Positions 38,023-47,261 of a stretch of 64,000 nt of DNA are shown here, one piece after another; positions within the stretch are counted from its first letter, which is position 1, and every line of letters begins with the position of its first letter. Below the pieces are notes generated by a model, which was not told the origin of the DNA, searched no databases, and worked only from the letters and a program-made list of their open reading frames with translations. The position numbers were made by a program, and so were the translations under genes. Origin of the DNA: CBDBEU01 sp965204565 (lineage in GTDB: Bacteria; Pseudomonadota; Alphaproteobacteria; Rhizobiales; TMED25); contig CBDBEU010000005.1 in the NCBI GenBank assembly GCA_965204565.1, positions 620,001-684,000 of the forward strand. The letters run 5' to 3'.

Positions 38023-39043
38023 ATGAGCGAAACAACACCACAAATCGCCGCCAATCCGCTGCTCGACGATGTCGCCAACTGGCTGATGGAGATCGCATTG
38101 CGTGAGACCGGAGTGGAAGAACTGGTCGAGAGCACCTTTGTGCGCCTGCACGCCGCCGGCATTCCGCTCATTCGTGTCCAAGTCGCCTTTCGCGTTCTCT
38201 ACCCGCTTTATGGCGCGGTATCGATGGTCTGGACCCCATCGGGCGGCATGGAAACCGAGCGGTTTCCAGCAAATGTCCAAGACAGCGACGATTGGCTGCT
38301 CAGCCCCGGCCATTATCTCATCGGCACCGGCACACCGTTCATGCGCCGCAGCTGACCGGGCCTGAAGCGGTCTGTGATCTTCCCATCCTTGAGGAGCTGC
38401 GGGCCAAGGGCGCAACAGACTATCTGGGTGAAGACGCCGGCAATCAGGTGCTGTGCGGCCAGATCCATCTGGGCGAAGTGCAATCGATCGAGGCGGCGAT
38501 CTGATTCTCCGACATGCGCGATTCAACCGGGCTCACCGACCGGCTGTCGCCGGGCGACTTCCTTGAATTGCTCAACCGCTATTTCGAGCTGTCCGCCGGC
38601 TCGGTGATTGCCGCCGGCGGCCAAGTGCTGATGCTGGTCGGCGATGGTGTGCTGGCGATCTTTCCGATCGGCAAGGACCACTACACCGCGCGAGAGGCCT
38701 GCACCGCCGCCATCACCGCCGCAGGCAATGCCCAACAACAATTGAGCCAGTTGCGCGCCACTGACAGCGATGTCCTGCACGGGCCGGAATTCGGCATCGG
38801 TCTGCATGCCGGCAATCTGCAATTCGGCAATATCGGCGTGCCCGAGCGCCTGCAATTCACCGTTGTCAGACCTGCGGCAAATGAAGTCTTGCGCATCGAG
38901 GATTTGACCAAGACCATCGGCGCGCTAATCGCCGCCAGCCGCGCCCTGATCGACGAAGTCGGCGAGAGCTGGACTCCTCACACGGGCTGTGCGAACTGGC
39001 AGACACCAGCCAGCCGGTCGAGATCATGAGCCCGGACGCCTAG
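38023..39043 (+). pseudogene. Class III adenylate/guanylate cyclase, multiply broken
   Basis: The remains of an alphaproteobacterial cyclase with an N-terminal regulatory domain and a C-terminal class III catalytic domain. Segment 1 (38023-38355) has DDVANWLMEIALRETGVEELVE and SPGHYLIGTG. After a one-base shift, LTGPEAVCDLPILEELRAKGATDYL follows, then a deletion of some 90 residues into GEDAGNQVLCGQIHLGEVQSIEAAI. A TGA at 38502-38504 replaces the Trp expected before FSDMRDSTGLTDRL, the metal-binding start of the catalytic domain; then LMLVGDGVLAIFPI and GIGLHAGNLQFGNIGVPERL are present. A last shift near 38970 moves homology to the frame ending at TAG 39041-39043. At least four lesions make it inactive. 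Confidence 0.75.
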
Positions 39044-40095
39044 AGTGTCTTCGCGATGAGCGGAATCGTTTGGGGGGTTCCCAATCGCGCACTGATGTGA
39101 TTCACGGGATGCGGCAAGATGGAGGCGCATCATGGGTTGGAGATCCGGACAGCGCTATTCGCAGGACTTGCGGGATCGGGTTCTTTCGGCGGTAGACGGC
39201 GGGATGGCGGTGAGGCGGGCGGCAGCGATGTTTGGCGTGAGCCCGTCCTGCATCTACAAAGCGCTGATGCGGCATCGGCCGACCGGCGACAGCGGTCCCG
39301 AACCGGGGCCATGCGCCGCGCAAGCCAACGGCGGCTCAGGAAATGGCGCTGGCCGGACATATGAGTCTCACCCCGGCATAACACCGGCGAGCGTGCAAAC
39401 CCGGCTCGAGGCCGACCATGGCGTGTTGATCTCCACCGGCGCGGTGTGGAATGCGGTCCGCCGGCGCGGCCCGTCGTTCAAAAAAAGCCCTGAGGGCCGC
39501 CGGGCAGGACCGGCCGGACGTGGCAGCCCGCCGGCGGATGTGGAAGGCCGCCCAGCCCTTCATCGATCCCGGGCGTCCGGTCTTGCTCGACGAGACCGGC
39601 GTCAACACCGGGATGGCCAGCCTCTACGGTTGGGCGCCGGTCGGCGAGCGCTGCCGGGACAGCGTATCCTTCGGCCACTGGAAGACGATGACTTTCATTG
39701 CCGGTCTTCGCCTCTCAGGCCTCACGGCCCCCGGGCCCTCGATGGTCCGATGGATGGCCATGCTTTTCGCGCCTATATTGAGGAGGTGCCGGCACCGACC
39801 CCGACACGCGGTGATGTCGTGGTGCTCGACAACCTGCCTGCCCATAAGGTCGCCGGCATCCGTCAGATCACCACCTCCCCACGCGCCCGGATCTTCTATC
39901 TGCCCCCTACAGCCCCGACATCAATCCCATCGAGATGGCCTTTGCCAGGCTCAAGGCGCTGCTCGGGCAAGTTCCGGCCCGAACCGTCGACGCCCTCGTT
40001 GAACACATCGGCTGCACTATCGACTGCTTCCTCCCGGCCGAATGCGAAAACGTCTTCCACGCAGCAGGATATCAATGCTCAATGTGAAAATGCTC
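39043..40095 (+). mobile_element. IS630 family element
   Basis: Bounded by imperfect inverted repeats: left GAGTGTCTTCGCGATGAGC and right (read on the minus strand) GAGCATTTTCACATTGAGC. Both are flanked by TA (39041-39042 and 40096-40097), the expected IS630 target duplication. The 1.05 kb length is typical. It inserted at the very end of the cyclase remnant. Confidence 0.7.
39132..40087 (+). pseudogene. IS630 family transposase, frameshifted
   Basis: The N-terminal helix-turn-helix (MGWRSGQRYSQDLRDRVLSAVDGG, AAAMFGVSPSCIYKAL) is in the frame starting at 39132. The centre (RPVLLDETGVNTGMASLYGWAPVG) is in the frame from 39451, the next part (GDVVVLDNLPAHK) is back in the first frame, and the end (SPDINPIEMAFARLKALLGQ to EHIG) is in a third. 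All three catalytic acids of the DDE core can be found, but in different frames, so at least three indels have inactivated it. Confidence 0.75.
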
Positions 40096-40157
40096 TAGAG
40101 CATCATCCGACCGGAGCGAAGCCAGGATCTATCAGATGATGCGGCTAAAACAGACAG

Positions 40158-40201
40158 ATAGAGCGCAGATCTGATCAAAATCAGATCGGATAGCGCTCTA
40201 G
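40158..40201. repeat. Palindromic intergenic repeat
   Basis: A near-perfect 44-base inverted repeat: TAGAGCGCAGATCTGAT is mirrored by ATCAGATCGGATAGCGCTCTA around a short CAAA loop. Stem-loops of this form, with AGAGCG...CGCTCT arms and a TGATCAAAATCAGAT core, are familiar as dispersed repeats in rhizobia. It could also end transcripts of the neighbouring pseudogenes, though no T-run follows. Confidence 0.55.
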
Positions 40202-40216
40202 GGCGCGCCCACCCGC

Positions 40217-41214
40217 TCAGATATTCTTGCCCAATTCCAGCACCGGGCTCAGCACGTTGCGGTCGATCAACACCTCGATCATCGCCATCTTGCCCGACGC
40301 CCTGGCGCGCTCGAATGCCGGTGCGAACTCTTCGGTTCTCGGCATGGGCGGCATGGGCGCCATAGTCGCGGCCAAGGCCGGCAAAGTCGGGACTTGGAAT
40401 ATCGGTCCCACCACCCGGCCCGGAAACTGGCGCTCCTGATGCATGCGGATGGTCGCTAGCATCTGCTTGTTGACGACGATGAAAATCGGATTGAGCCCGT
40501 ATTGCGCCGCCGTCGCCATCTCCTGACCGAGCATTAGAAAACAGCCATCGCCATTGACACCGACCACGGTGCGCTCGGGATGGAGCAGCGAGGCAACCGC
40601 CGCCGCCGGCACCGCATAGCCCATCGAACCCGATGTCGCGACCAGCTGCGAGCTGAGACCTCGGAACTGATAAAACCGGTGCACTCAGCCCGAATTGTTG
40701 CCAGAGCCGTTGATCATCACCGCATCGTTGGCAAGCTCGCGGCTCATCCAGCAGATGATCTCCGACAGATTGACATCCCCCGACATCGGCGTTGGCGCGA
40801 TGGACTGAAGATAGGCGCTGCGCGCGTCCTCAAGCCAGCTCTTCCAGCGCGCCCCGTCCACCGGCGCAAGCTCTGCCAGTGCCTGCGTGAACTCAGGCAT
40901 GGCGCAATTGATCGCAAGATCGGCCGCATAGACGCTGCCGAGCTCATCGCCGCCAAGGTGCACATGTATGATGCTCTGCACCGGATTGGGCACATCCATT
41001 AGGATGTAGCCGGCGGTGGTGACCTGACCCAGCCACGGACCCATGGCGATGATCAGATCGCTCGCTGCCAACTGATCGACCCGCTCATTGTAGCAGCAAT
41101 GACCGATATAATGCTCGTTGCGATTATCGAACCGGTCCTGCGCCCGGTAGATGGTGAGCACCGGCAGCCCGTTGGCCTCGACAAAACCTGTCAGCCCATC
41201 GATTGATGGCTGAT
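40217..41214 (-). pseudogene. Thiamine-diphosphate enzyme (acetolactate synthase-like), C-terminal part
   Basis: The 3' two thirds of a ThDP-dependent enzyme on the minus strand, running from the IS481 insertion (about 41214) to 40217. The central domain FVEANGLPVLTIYRAQDRFDN, LIIAMGPWLGQVTT is followed by MSRELANDAVMINGSGNNSG and then TGA (40685-40687), where relatives have Trp before VHRFYQFRG. The cofactor motif GVNGDGCFLMLGQE and the end FAPAFERARASGKMAMIEV follow. Between about 40360 and 40415 two compensating indels garble the stretch that should read PDFAGLGRDYGAH. With a nonsense codon, two indels and an insertion, the gene is dead. The substrate is uncertain; pyruvate or glyoxylate-type enzymes of this family look alike. 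Confidence 0.75.
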
Positions 41215-42236
41215 CCTAGGTATTTGATCCCAAGGTTTAGTGGTGTGATCCTTTCGTTGGAATGCAAGGAAGCATTACGGGACAGGTTCGTCACGTGAGC
41301 GCCACGACCACGCACGCTGTCAGAGCAGCAATACAGCGATCGCAAGATTCGATCGCGGAACTGAGCCGGGAACCGGGTGTCAACCCCAAGATGATTGCCA
41401 GGTGGCGGAAACGGCAGACGATTGAGGATCGCAAGACAGGCCCAAAGAAACCGCGCTCAACCGTTCTCAGTGAAGCCGAGGAGGCGATGATCGTTGCCTT
41501 CCGGCGGCACAGGTTGCTTCCGCTGGATGACTGCCTCCATGCCCTTCAGCCGTCAATCCCGCGCCTGACACGGTCGGCCCTGCATCGGTGCCTGCAACGG
41601 CATGGCATATCGCGTTTGCCTGACGTCGAAGGGGACACACCAAAGCGGCAGCGTTTCAAGAGCTATCCAATCGGGGGCTTCCACATGGACATCGCCGAGA
41701 TCCAGACCGCCGAGGGCAGGCTGTAGCTGTTCGTATCCATTGATCGGACCGGCAAATTTGCGGTCACTCAGCTCGTAGACAAGGCCCAACCGCAAGACAG
41801 CCCGGGAGTTCCTTGAACATCTGCTCGAAGCCGTCCTGTATCACATCCACACGATCCTGACCGGTAATGGCATCCGGTTCGCCGCGCAGCCACGGAACCG
41901 AAACAGGATCTATTCCCGGCCCATGGCTTTGACATGATCTGCCACGCCAACGGGATTGAACACCGGCTGACCAGGCCCAACCCTCCATGGACCAACGGCC
42001 AGGTCGAGCGGATCAACCGGACGATCAAAGACGCCACCGTCAAACGCTATCACGACGACAATCATGATCAGCTGCGCACACATTCGGCAGACTTCATGGC
42101 AGCCTACAATTTCGCCCGAGGGCTAAAGACTCTCAACGGCCTGACGCCTTACGAATACATCTGCAAAATCCGGACTTCAGAGCCAGATAAATTCAATGGC
42201 AATCCGATCTACAAGATGACGGGACTGAACAACCAG
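41215..42236 (+). mobile_element. IS481 family element inserted in the ThDP enzyme gene
   Basis: The stretch separates two parts of the ThDP enzyme: GGPDP... on one side (42237 onward, minus strand) and ...GLTGFVEANGLPV on the other (41214 downward). It contains a transposase pseudogene on the plus strand. I could not define terminal repeats, so the ends given are the points where enzyme homology stops. Confidence 0.6.
41265..42235 (+). pseudogene. IS481 family transposase, stops and deletions
   Basis: Open from about 41265 with GQVRHVSATTTHAVRAAIQRSQDSIAELS, NPKMIARWRKRQ, LPLDDCLHALQPSIPRLTRSALHRCLQRHGISRLPDVEGD and IGGFHMDIAEIQTAEGRL, then a TAG at 41724-41726 where relatives have Tyr before LFVSIDRT. 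The following part (DKAQPQD...) is shifted and shortened, and the core resumes at 41934 with FDMICHANGIEHRLTRPNPPWTNGQVERINRTIKDATVKRYHDD to TGLNN. The middle catalytic region (TDNGIQF in relatives) is damaged. Confidence 0.75.
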
Positions 42237-42420
42237 GGTCCGGCCCGCCGACCAGCACCAGTGGCCGCTCGGCAGATTCCAGCCTTTCGTGCAGCTCCGC
42301 CATCGCTTCCGGCGGCAGTGTCGGCCGGGCGATGCGCACGCATCTTGCGTCAGCAGCACCGGAAGCGTCCATGTCCGGTGTGATCCATTCGGGCGCCATC
42401 GTGGCGTGAGCCCGATCAAT
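42237..42420 (-). pseudogene. Thiamine-diphosphate enzyme, upstream fragment
   Basis: On the minus strand the frame reads CVRIARPTLPPEAMAELHERLESAERPLVLVGGPDPG, the linker and start of the central domain of the acetolactate synthase-like enzyme whose remainder lies at 40217-41214. Further upstream the homology is lost at a junction with an IS1380 remnant (about 42420), so the N-terminal pyrimidine-binding domain has been deleted. Confidence 0.65.
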
Positions 42421-42990
42421 CCCCCGATCAATCCATCGACCGGATATGTCCGCCGGCGCACCGCGATTGTCGGCGGCCGCCGACACCCCGATCTCGAACC
42501 GACCCATCCGGCCGGCAGACGCAGCCTCGGCATCAACGCCGCGCCCTCCGGCCACCTGCCGCATCAACGGATCGAGCGCCGGACGGTCCGCGTCATTCAC
42601 ATCATCATATCCGGCCGATCGCCCGAAGACCGACCGCCGCAAAAGCCCGACCACGGAATGCAGACGGTTGTGGACGGTTCGCGTATCTCCGAGAGGACCG
42701 CCGGCAATATCGTTCAATCCCGAGGTCTCGTCGAACTCCCGGAACGGCAACGGGCCACCGTCGGAACCGATCTTCGAGCCATGGCATTCCAGCCGCACCC
42801 GCCAGCCGCACCCGCCAGCCGCACCCGCCAGCCGCACCCGACTGTCGAAACCGCGCCTGATATCACCCGTTTCGTCTGCACCCTGCGGGTGATCCGCCCC
42901 CCTACAACCCACACAACATACTGAAATATAACATGTTACCGGCTGTCGGAGGCGCGAAAACGTCACGGTACCCGGGGAATGTGGGTTGTA
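42420..42990 (-). pseudogene. IS1380 family transposase, 5' remnant (copy A)
   Basis: Left part of an IS1380-type element on the minus strand. From the outer end (CCCACATTCCCCGGGTACC, 42971-42989) the sequence passes the palindromic AACATGTTATATTTCAG stretch into RLECHGSKIGSDGGPLPFREFDET, LNDIAGGPLGD, GLLRRSVFGRSAGYDDVNDADRPALDPLMRQVAGGR and NRGAPADISGRWIDR, which are N-terminal IS1380 transposase segments. It is cut off at about 42420 against the ThDP enzyme. It shares about 370 bases with copy B at 54179-54540 in the same orientation. Confidence 0.75.
42790..42840 (+). repeat. 13-base tandem repeat inside the IS1380 remnant
   Basis: CAGCCGCACCCGC is repeated four times (the last copy one base short). 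The homologous stretch at about 54360 in copy B has a single unit, so the array expanded after the copies diverged, or contracted in copy B. Confidence 0.85.
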
Positions 42991-43024
42991 TACATCATTT
43001 CACAGTCGAAGCGAATAATCGCTA

Positions 43025-43869
43025 GGCTCATGACTGATTAAAGCCACCATATGAGGATGGCTGCCATTGTGATTGCGACCATAAAGACGTCTGCCCGCCG
43101 GTCATATCGCGTTGCGATGCGGCGCCGGTCCTTGAGCGGTGCGAACATGTTCTCAACCTTATGGCGCTGTTTGTATTGAATGTTGCAGAAGGAAGCGGGT
43201 GCCTTTCGTCCTGTTCGGGGCGGAATGCATGGGGTGAGCCCCCTGGCTTTCAGCGCCGCGCGATCATCGTCTGAATCGTATCCCTTATCTGCGATCATTA
43301 TAGCTTTGACGCTATCACAGAGACCCGGATACAAGAGCTTCGCACCGATATGATCCGACAGCTGGCCAGCCGTCAGGCACATGGCCGGCGGTCGTCCGTC
43401 GCCATCGCAGACGGCATGGAGTCTGGTGTTCGGCCCGCCTTTTGTGCGCCCGATGTGGCGGGGAAGCCCCCCCCTTTCAGAAGGCTCGACGCGGTGCGAT
43501 GAGCCTTCAAGTGTGTTGCATCAATCTCAGCGTATCGGGCATCAGCGTATCGGGTGGCCCGTCAGAAGCAGTCAAGTGACTGAAAATCTTGTCGAACACA
43601 CGGAGTTCGGTCCAGCGTCGAAAGCTATTGCAGAGCGTCTTGTGCGGGCCGCAGGTGCGTCCTTCCATTGCAGCCCGTGCTTCAGCACGTAGACGATGCC
43701 TGATACAACACGACGATCATCCCCCGGGCACCTCCGTGGGACCTGGGAAAGAATGGCTCGATCTTTGACATTTGAGCGCATGAGAGCAGAAACGGATCCG
43801 ACATGGCAAACGCCTTTGCCATCCTGAATCAGAAATCAAACTTCAATGCAAATTAATGGGGCCTGAGCC
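43025..43869 (-). mobile_element. IS5 family element (IS427-type), full length
   Basis: Ends are GGCTCA (43025-43030) and TGAGCC (43864-43869), flanked on both sides by TA. The 845-base length fits the IS427 group of IS5, which duplicates a short TA-containing target. The transposase inside (43038-43781) is frameshifted, so the copy is complete in length but not active. Confidence 0.7.
43038..43781 (-). pseudogene. IS5 family transposase, frameshifted
   Basis: The N-terminal part (43572-43781) has RRCPGDDRRVVSGIVYVLKHGLQWKDAPAA, then homology moves to other frames (PHKTLCNSFRRWTELRVFDKIFSHL) and a short direct duplication around 43530-43560 (GATACGCTGATGCCCGATACGCTGA) disturbs the centre. 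The C-terminal part (43038-43382) has IMIADKGYDSDDDRAAL, PCIPPRTGRK, QRHKVENMFAPLKDRRRIATRYDRRADVF and ends ILIWWL. At least two shifts lie between, in keeping with an inactive or frameshift-dependent transposase. Confidence 0.75.
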
Positions 43870-43976
43870 TAGCTCTTTTCAAACCGGACACCACCTAGCA
43901 TATACTTGCAGTTGTCCCGAAATTAGTAGCGGAAATATTGACTTTGGAAAAGTTCATACACGCGAATAAATCCATG

Positions 43977-45731
43977 TTATCGCGGGTGTTGATGCAGCAT
44001 ATTCATGCTAATCATGGCGAGCAATAATAACGATAGCAATATAGCTAGCGGCAAACGTCCGTACCGGGAGTAGAAAGTAGGCTCAAGTGGTGCCGGCAGA
44101 GAGGAATCTATAACACCGCGCTGACCATATTGCAGCGATTGCCTGACACGCCCGTAGCTGTCAATCACCGCTGAAACACCCGAATTGGCGGCACGCATCA
44201 CGGGCAAGCCTTGCTCAACTGCGCGCAGCTGCGTTTGCGCAAGATGCTGCCAGGGGCCGGAAGTGTCGCCATACCAAGCATCATTGGTGACATTAACCAG
44301 CCACCCGGGATGTGATTCAGCCTTGAAAAGACTTGTTGAAAAGATGATCTCATAGCAGATCAAGGCGGCAAAACGGGGAACCGTACCAGCCTGGAGCGGC
44401 TCGCCCGAGCCAGTGCCGGCGGTAAAACCGCCGACCACTCCGGTCAATTGTGTGACCCCCAGCTTTTCAAGCTGCTCCTGAAACGGGAGGAATTCGCCAA
44501 AAGGCACAAGCTGGCGCTTGTCGTAGATGGATGTGAGCCTGCCGTCACCATCAATCACCAAGACACTATTGAAGAAGCGGGCATCAGGGCCACCCGAAGC
44601 AGGTTCAGCGCGCAATGCGCCGGCAATCAAATGGCTTTGTGCCGGCAACAAAGCGGCGATCTGCGCCAAGACTTGAGGTTCGTTCGCCAGAAGTAGGGGC
44701 AGTGAGGTTTCCGGCCATATCAGATGAGTAACCTGGCCAATACCCATTGATTGTGGAGACGTCGCTGAATCTGACATCTCCAGATAGAGTGCGACGGTTT
44801 TCGAGCGGTTAACCGGCTCCCATTTTGAGGACTGGTCGACATTGGGCTGGACGATGCGCATCGAAACACCGGGCACAGTACCAGGATCGATTGCCGCAAT
44901 GCGCTGGGCACCACCATACCAGACCAGGGCGAGCACCAGTATGGCGGCGAGCGTCGGTGCGCCTCGCATCACGCCGCTGCGCCGATGCAGGTCGGCGAGC
45001 GTTGCCGGGGCGCCGGCGATCAGAACCACCATCAAACTCAATCCAAGATCACCGACATAGGCTGCCGGTTGCATCAGCTCTTCCGATCCGGTGAGTGACT
45101 GGCCGATGAGATTCCACGGAAATCCCGTGAGAATAACACTTCTCAGCCATTCACTTGCGGTCCAGGCGGTGGCCAGAATGATGACGCGGCGATAACCAGG
45201 TGCCCAGAGCACGCGCGCCAGCATTGTGGCGAGTGCGATGAACAGGGCGAGCCCAGCCGGCAGCGCGACCAGAGCCAATGGCATGGCCCAAGCATATTGT
45301 TCAGCATCGATGAGAAATGCAAAGCCGACCCAGTACAGGCCTGCGAGAAAATAACCAAACCCAAACGACCAGCCGATGGCGAAGGCGGAACGAGCGGTGG
45401 AGGGGGAAAGTTTCCGTTGGGTCGGCTGGTGAACGGCGGTGCCATCCAGGAGCCAGATCAGAACCGGTAAGGTGACAAAAAGAACGGGCAATAAATTATA
45501 TGGAGCGAAGGAAAGGGCGGTTGCCGCGCCTGCAAAGCACGCAACAAGCATGCGCCGCCAGCCCCGCAGCACAATGATTTCGGCGATCGCGCGATCGAGA
45601 AATACGCGCGCAACCCCGGTTTTGTTCACAGCCCGGCGTCTTTCGCGCCAAGAGGCCTTGCCGGCTGTCTTATGTGCTTGCTCATTCTCATCGAATTGCC
45701 CCCACGCAAGACTAGATGAGTCGGCGTCCAA
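43977..45731 (-). CDS. lnt: Apolipoprotein N-acyltransferase
   Basis: Adds the third acyl chain to bacterial lipoproteins at the inner membrane. About six membrane helices in the first half are followed by a nitrilase-like periplasmic domain with the catalytic triad: E in LIWPETSLPL, K in IYDKRQLVPFGEFLPF and C in ALICYEIIF, plus LVNVTNDAWYGDTSGPWQH. The 584-codon frame is about 50 residues longer than usual: the membrane part begins near GWRRMLVACFAGAATALSF (around residue 57), so the true start may be internal. The gene expected just upstream, corC, is absent, and ybeY ends only 45 bases before this frame. Confidence 0.9.
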   Translation of the reverse strand: MDADSSSLAWGQFDENEQAHKTAGKASWRERRRAVNKTGVARVFLDRAIAEIIVLRGWRRMLVACFAGAATALSFAPYNLLPVLFVTLPVLIWLLDGTAVHQPTQRKLSPSTARSAFAIGWSFGFGYFLAGLYWVGFAFLIDAEQYAWAMPLALVALPAGLALFIALATMLARVLWAPGYRRVIILATAWTASEWLRSVILTGFPWNLIGQSLTGSEELMQPAAYVGDLGLSLMVVLIAGAPATLADLHRRSGVMRGAPTLAAILVLALVWYGGAQRIAAIDPGTVPGVSMRIVQPNVDQSSKWEPVNRSKTVALYLEMSDSATSPQSMGIGQVTHLIWPETSLPLLLANEPQVLAQIAALLPAQSHLIAGALRAEPASGGPDARFFNSVLVIDGDGRLTSIYDKRQLVPFGEFLPFQEQLEKLGVTQLTGVVGGFTAGTGSGEPLQAGTVPRFAALICYEIIFSTSLFKAESHPGWLVNVTNDAWYGDTSGPWQHLAQTQLRAVEQGLPVMRAANSGVSAVIDSYGRVRQSLQYGQRGVIDSSLPAPLEPTFYSRYGRLPLAILLSLLLLAMISMNMLHQHPR

Positions 45732-45776
45732 ACAGGGAATTGCCGTATCGGATTTGGCACTTTACCCGCACTTTCA

Positions 45777-46247
45777 TCAATGGGCCGCATAGGGATTGGA
45801 AACACCCAAGCCGGCGAGAATTGCCACTTCCAGATCTTCCATGCGTTCCGCCTCAAGCTCGGTATCATGATCATGACCCATCAGGTGAAGGGCGCCATGC
45901 ACCAAGAGGTGTTGCAGGTGGCTTGCTAATGTCTTGGATTGCGTTTCGGATTCATGCGCCACCCTTTCCACCGCCAGAACGATATCGCCGATCAGCGGCG
46001 GGGCTGACGGAAAAGACAGGATATTGGTCGGTGCGTCGAGGCCGCGATATTTAAGGTTGAGGGCACGCATGGCGGCATTGTCGGTGAACAGGACGCTGAT
46101 CTCGCTACCTTCAGGGCAATCGGCCGCCTGACAGGCGGCGCGGATTGCTGAGCGGGTTAGTTTTTCCAGTTCGGTCAATCCTGACCAGCCAGCGCTCTCA
46201 ATCCTGATTTCGATCTCTGGTCCGGTGTGATTGTCGGGCTCACCCAT
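45777..46247 (-). CDS. ybeY: Endoribonuclease YbeY (rRNA maturation factor)
   Basis: Zinc-dependent RNase involved in 16S rRNA 3' maturation and ribosome quality control. The metal-binding motif is complete: HGALHLMGHDHDTELEAERME (H-x3-H-x5-H type), preceded by NILSFPSAPPLIGDIVLA. I placed the start at MGEPDNHTGPE (46247), eight bases inside the end of phoH; the longer frame reaching 46412 is the shadow of phoH. 156 residues, normal for the family. Confidence 0.93.
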   Translation of the reverse strand: MGEPDNHTGPEIEIRIESAGWSGLTELEKLTRSAIRAACQAADCPEGSEISVLFTDNAAMRALNLKYRGLDAPTNILSFPSAPPLIGDIVLAVERVAHESETQSKTLASHLQHLLVHGALHLMGHDHDTELEAERMEDLEVAILAGLGVSNPYAAH

Positions 46248-47247
46248 TGCGGTCCTGGTCACTCTCCCGGTCGTAGGCTTCAACGATGCGTGAGACCAGT
46301 GCGTGGCGAACGACGTCGGCAGAGGTGAAACGGACCTCGCACACGTCCTCAATGTTGCGAAGAATCCGTTGCGCCTCGATAAGCCCGGATGCGGAACGAT
46401 CGGGCAGGTCAATCTGGCTAGGATCGCCGGTCACCGCCATGCGCCCATTTTCACCAAGTCGGGTCAGGGCCATTTTCGTCTGCATGCGCGTGCAGTTCTG
46501 CGCTTCGTCGAGAATGACAAAGGCGTTGGCCAGTGTTCTGCCACGCATGAAGGCGAGCGGCGCGATTTCAATCTGTCCGGACTCAAGCCCGCGCTCGACC
46601 TGAGGTGTTGGCAGGCAATCATAAAGAGCGTCATAGAGGGGGCGCAGATAGGGATCGACCTTCTCGCGCATATCGCCCGGCAAAAAACCCAACCGCTCGC
46701 CTGCCTCAACCGCAGGACGTGACAGAATGATGCGATCGACGAGGCCGCGTTCCAGAAACGAGGCGGCAACGGCGACGGCGAGATAGGTCTTGCCGGTTCC
46801 TGCCGGACCAGTCCCGAGCACTAGGGGGGTGTCGTTCAGGCGGCGGATGTATAAATCCTGTGTGGGAGTGCGGGGCTGGATCACCCGTTTGCGGGTGCGT
46901 ACCAGCGCCAGGCCACCGGCGCCCTCGGTATTCACCTCCAGCCGATCGACCAGGCGCAATGCTCCGTCGACCTCGTTGGGGCCAACTTCGAGACCCACTT
47001 CAAGACGATGATAGAGATCCTCCAATACCTTGCGGGCCCGGTCCACCGCCTGCCTGTCGCCGGCGAGTGCAACGCGATTGCCGCGCGGCGTGGCTTGCAT
47101 GGAAAGCCGCTCCTCAATCTTTGCCAGGTTCTGATCGTGCTGGCCGAACAGATCGACGAGTAGTGTTGTGTTGTCGAAGGTCATCACCAAAGTGCCGTCG
47201 GGCGGGCGATTGAAATCAATGGATGGGTCTAAGCGGGGCTGACTCAA
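46240..47247 (-). CDS. PhoH-like ATPase (YbeZ)
   Basis: An ATPase of the PhoH family that works with YbeY in rRNA processing. Walker A is GPAGTGKT at residues 147-154, and Walker B is FVILDEAQNCTRMQ, followed by the sensor GENGRMAVTGDPSQIDLP. An N-terminal KH-like region precedes the ATPase domain. The 335-residue length is typical. It overlaps ybeY and follows miaB by 14 bases. Confidence 0.93.
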   Translation of the reverse strand: MSQPRLDPSIDFNRPPDGTLVMTFDNTTLLVDLFGQHDQNLAKIEERLSMQATPRGNRVALAGDRQAVDRARKVLEDLYHRLEVGLEVGPNEVDGALRLVDRLEVNTEGAGGLALVRTRKRVIQPRTPTQDLYIRRLNDTPLVLGTGPAGTGKTYLAVAVAASFLERGLVDRIILSRPAVEAGERLGFLPGDMREKVDPYLRPLYDALYDCLPTPQVERGLESGQIEIAPLAFMRGRTLANAFVILDEAQNCTRMQTKMALTRLGENGRMAVTGDPSQIDLPDRSASGLIEAQRILRNIEDVCEVRFTSADVVRHALVSRIVEAYDRESDQDRNG

Positions 47248-47261
47248 AGGGCTGGGACTCC

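Noticed and set aside
38502..40687. UGA might encode tryptophan, since two pseudogenes have TGA where Trp is conserved (38502 and 40685)
   Set aside because: Core genes such as thrC, gcvT and gcvH use TGA as their normal stop with the next gene starting at once, and they use TGG for Trp. The genes with internal TGA carry other lesions as well.
28640..43976. tRNA gene as integration site for the phage or island
   Set aside because: I found no sequence with a tRNA-like T-loop and acceptor stem in the island; the borders seem made by IS events.
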